In this document: positions 6,958 to 7,376 of the stretch, in pieces
Numbering within the stretch: position 1 is the stretch's first letter
How the letters are laid out: every line of letters starts with the position of its first letter
NCBI GenBank assembly: GCA_964390955.1
Contig: CAYMKE010000172.1
Coordinates: forward strand, 1 to 7,376
Source: CAYMKE01 sp964390955
Lineage (GTDB): Bacteria; Bacteroidota; Bacteroidia; Bacteroidales; JBBRXJ01
Reading direction: 5' to 3'
Length of the DNA stretch: 7,376 bases
The notes under the pieces: model-generated
What the model was told of the DNA's origin: nothing
The model's database searches: none
What the model saw: only the letters and a program-made list of their open reading frames with translations
Made by a program: the position numbers and the translations under genes

Positions 6958-6971
6958 TGAGAATATTCTCA
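6958..6971. promoter_or_regulatory. Perfect 14-bp palindrome just before the start at 6974
   Basis: TGAGAATATTCTCA is its own reverse complement and ends two bases before the ATG at 6974. A dimeric repressor bound here would block transcription or early elongation of the small membrane protein gene. A TATAAT-like hexamer lies at 6942-6947. No regulator gene is visible nearby, so the binding protein is unknown. Confidence 0.45.
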
Positions 6972-6973
6972 AA

Positions 6974-7376
6974 ATGGAAAAAATAAAAATATTTTTTCCA
7001 GATTTTTATGCTTTTAATAATAATATAGCTGTAGGTGTTGGAACAGCTGCTGTTTCATTATCAGGTAGCGGAATGGATTCTATGGGATTTGAGTATGTCA
7101 AAAATTTGATTTTTGAAAGTGGTTTAACAATTTCCGGGGCCATACTCATACTCGCGGGATTTATTGTCGGGTTTTATTTTATATTTAAGGCCATGAAAGT
7201 TCTTGCCGAACAAAGCGGGGGTGTGCTTTTCAAAACAGCCGGTTTGCTTTATTTTATTGGGGCTATTGGTATTATCGTTTTCTTTTTAGGATTCCTGGCT
7301 ATTATTGCCGCATGGATTATTCATATTATAGCTTATTTTTCTGTTCCCCCCGAAGATGAATCAATAGAAGCTTCAA
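6974..7376 (+). CDS. Small membrane protein, DUF996-like (3' end outside window)
   Basis: From ATG at 6974 the frame is open for 134 codons to the window edge. The first 50 residues (MEKIKIFFPDFYAF...) are weakly hydrophobic and Gly/Ser-rich, without a typical signal peptide. Membrane helices follow at about 52-72 (SGAILILAGFIVGFYFIFKA) and as a long hydrophobic stretch at 88-123 that may form two helices, then an acidic tail beginning PPEDE. The order of a helix, a KVLAEQSGG loop, a GLLYFIGAIG helix and an AYFSVP end resembles DUF996 membrane proteins, whose function is unknown. This assignment is from memory of the family pattern only. The gene is divergent from the DUF4405 gene and may share control through the palindromes between them. 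Confidence 0.7.
   Translation, partial: MEKIKIFFPDFYAFNNNIAVGVGTAAVSLSGSGMDSMGFEYVKNLIFESGLTISGAILILAGFIVGFYFIFKAMKVLAEQSGGVLFKTAGLLYFIGAIGIIVFFLGFLAIIAAWIIHIIAYFSVPPEDESIEAS

Overview
The window is AT-rich and gene-dense and looks like chromosomal DNA of a member of the Bacteroidota, probably a T9SS-bearing lineage of the Bacteroidales/Marinilabiliales or Flavobacteriales type. This rests on a C-terminal type IX secretion sorting domain, Bacteroidota-style secreted proteins (PKD-like repeats, FISUMP domains), a DUF4405 membrane protein of a familiar Bacteroidota kind, and start sites without clear Shine-Dalgarno sequences. No rRNA, tRNA, CRISPR array, transposase or phage gene was seen.

Layout. 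Positions 1-210 are non-coding and hold one copy of an intergenic repeat. Positions 211-3628 carry three minus-strand genes for exported proteins, read 3628 to 211 with gaps of 63 and 43 nt, so probably one operon: a T9SS-secreted FISUMP-like protein, a lipoprotein with four PKD-like repeats and a FISUMP domain, and a small lipoprotein. Divergent from them at 3700-4815 is a cytoplasmic universal stress protein with an N-terminal DUF2007-like domain. It converges on a minus-strand exported SpoIID/LytB-type peptidoglycan enzyme (4892-6070). Next is a minus-strand three-helix DUF4405 membrane protein (6376-6825). Its reading frame appears broken at a six-base homopolymer, and a coherent 57-residue tail lies in another frame down to 6215. 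Finally a plus-strand small membrane protein (DUF996-like, from 6974) runs off the window end. It has no complete ORF in the window but reads open for 134 codons.

How they relate. The first three genes suggest a surface-exposed set, with two anchored by lipid and one by T9SS. SpoIID acts on peptidoglycan and the USP is a stress or nucleotide-sensing protein, so envelope and stress functions dominate, but no single pathway is evident. The most unusual DNA is the divergent intergenic region 6826-6973. It contains a perfect 16-bp inverted repeat around a small inner hairpin, a perfect 14-bp palindrome two bases before a start codon, and sequence repeated nearly 7 kb away at the window's left edge. 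No clear novel defence or mobile system was found; the repeat/palindrome element and the frameshift are the best leads.
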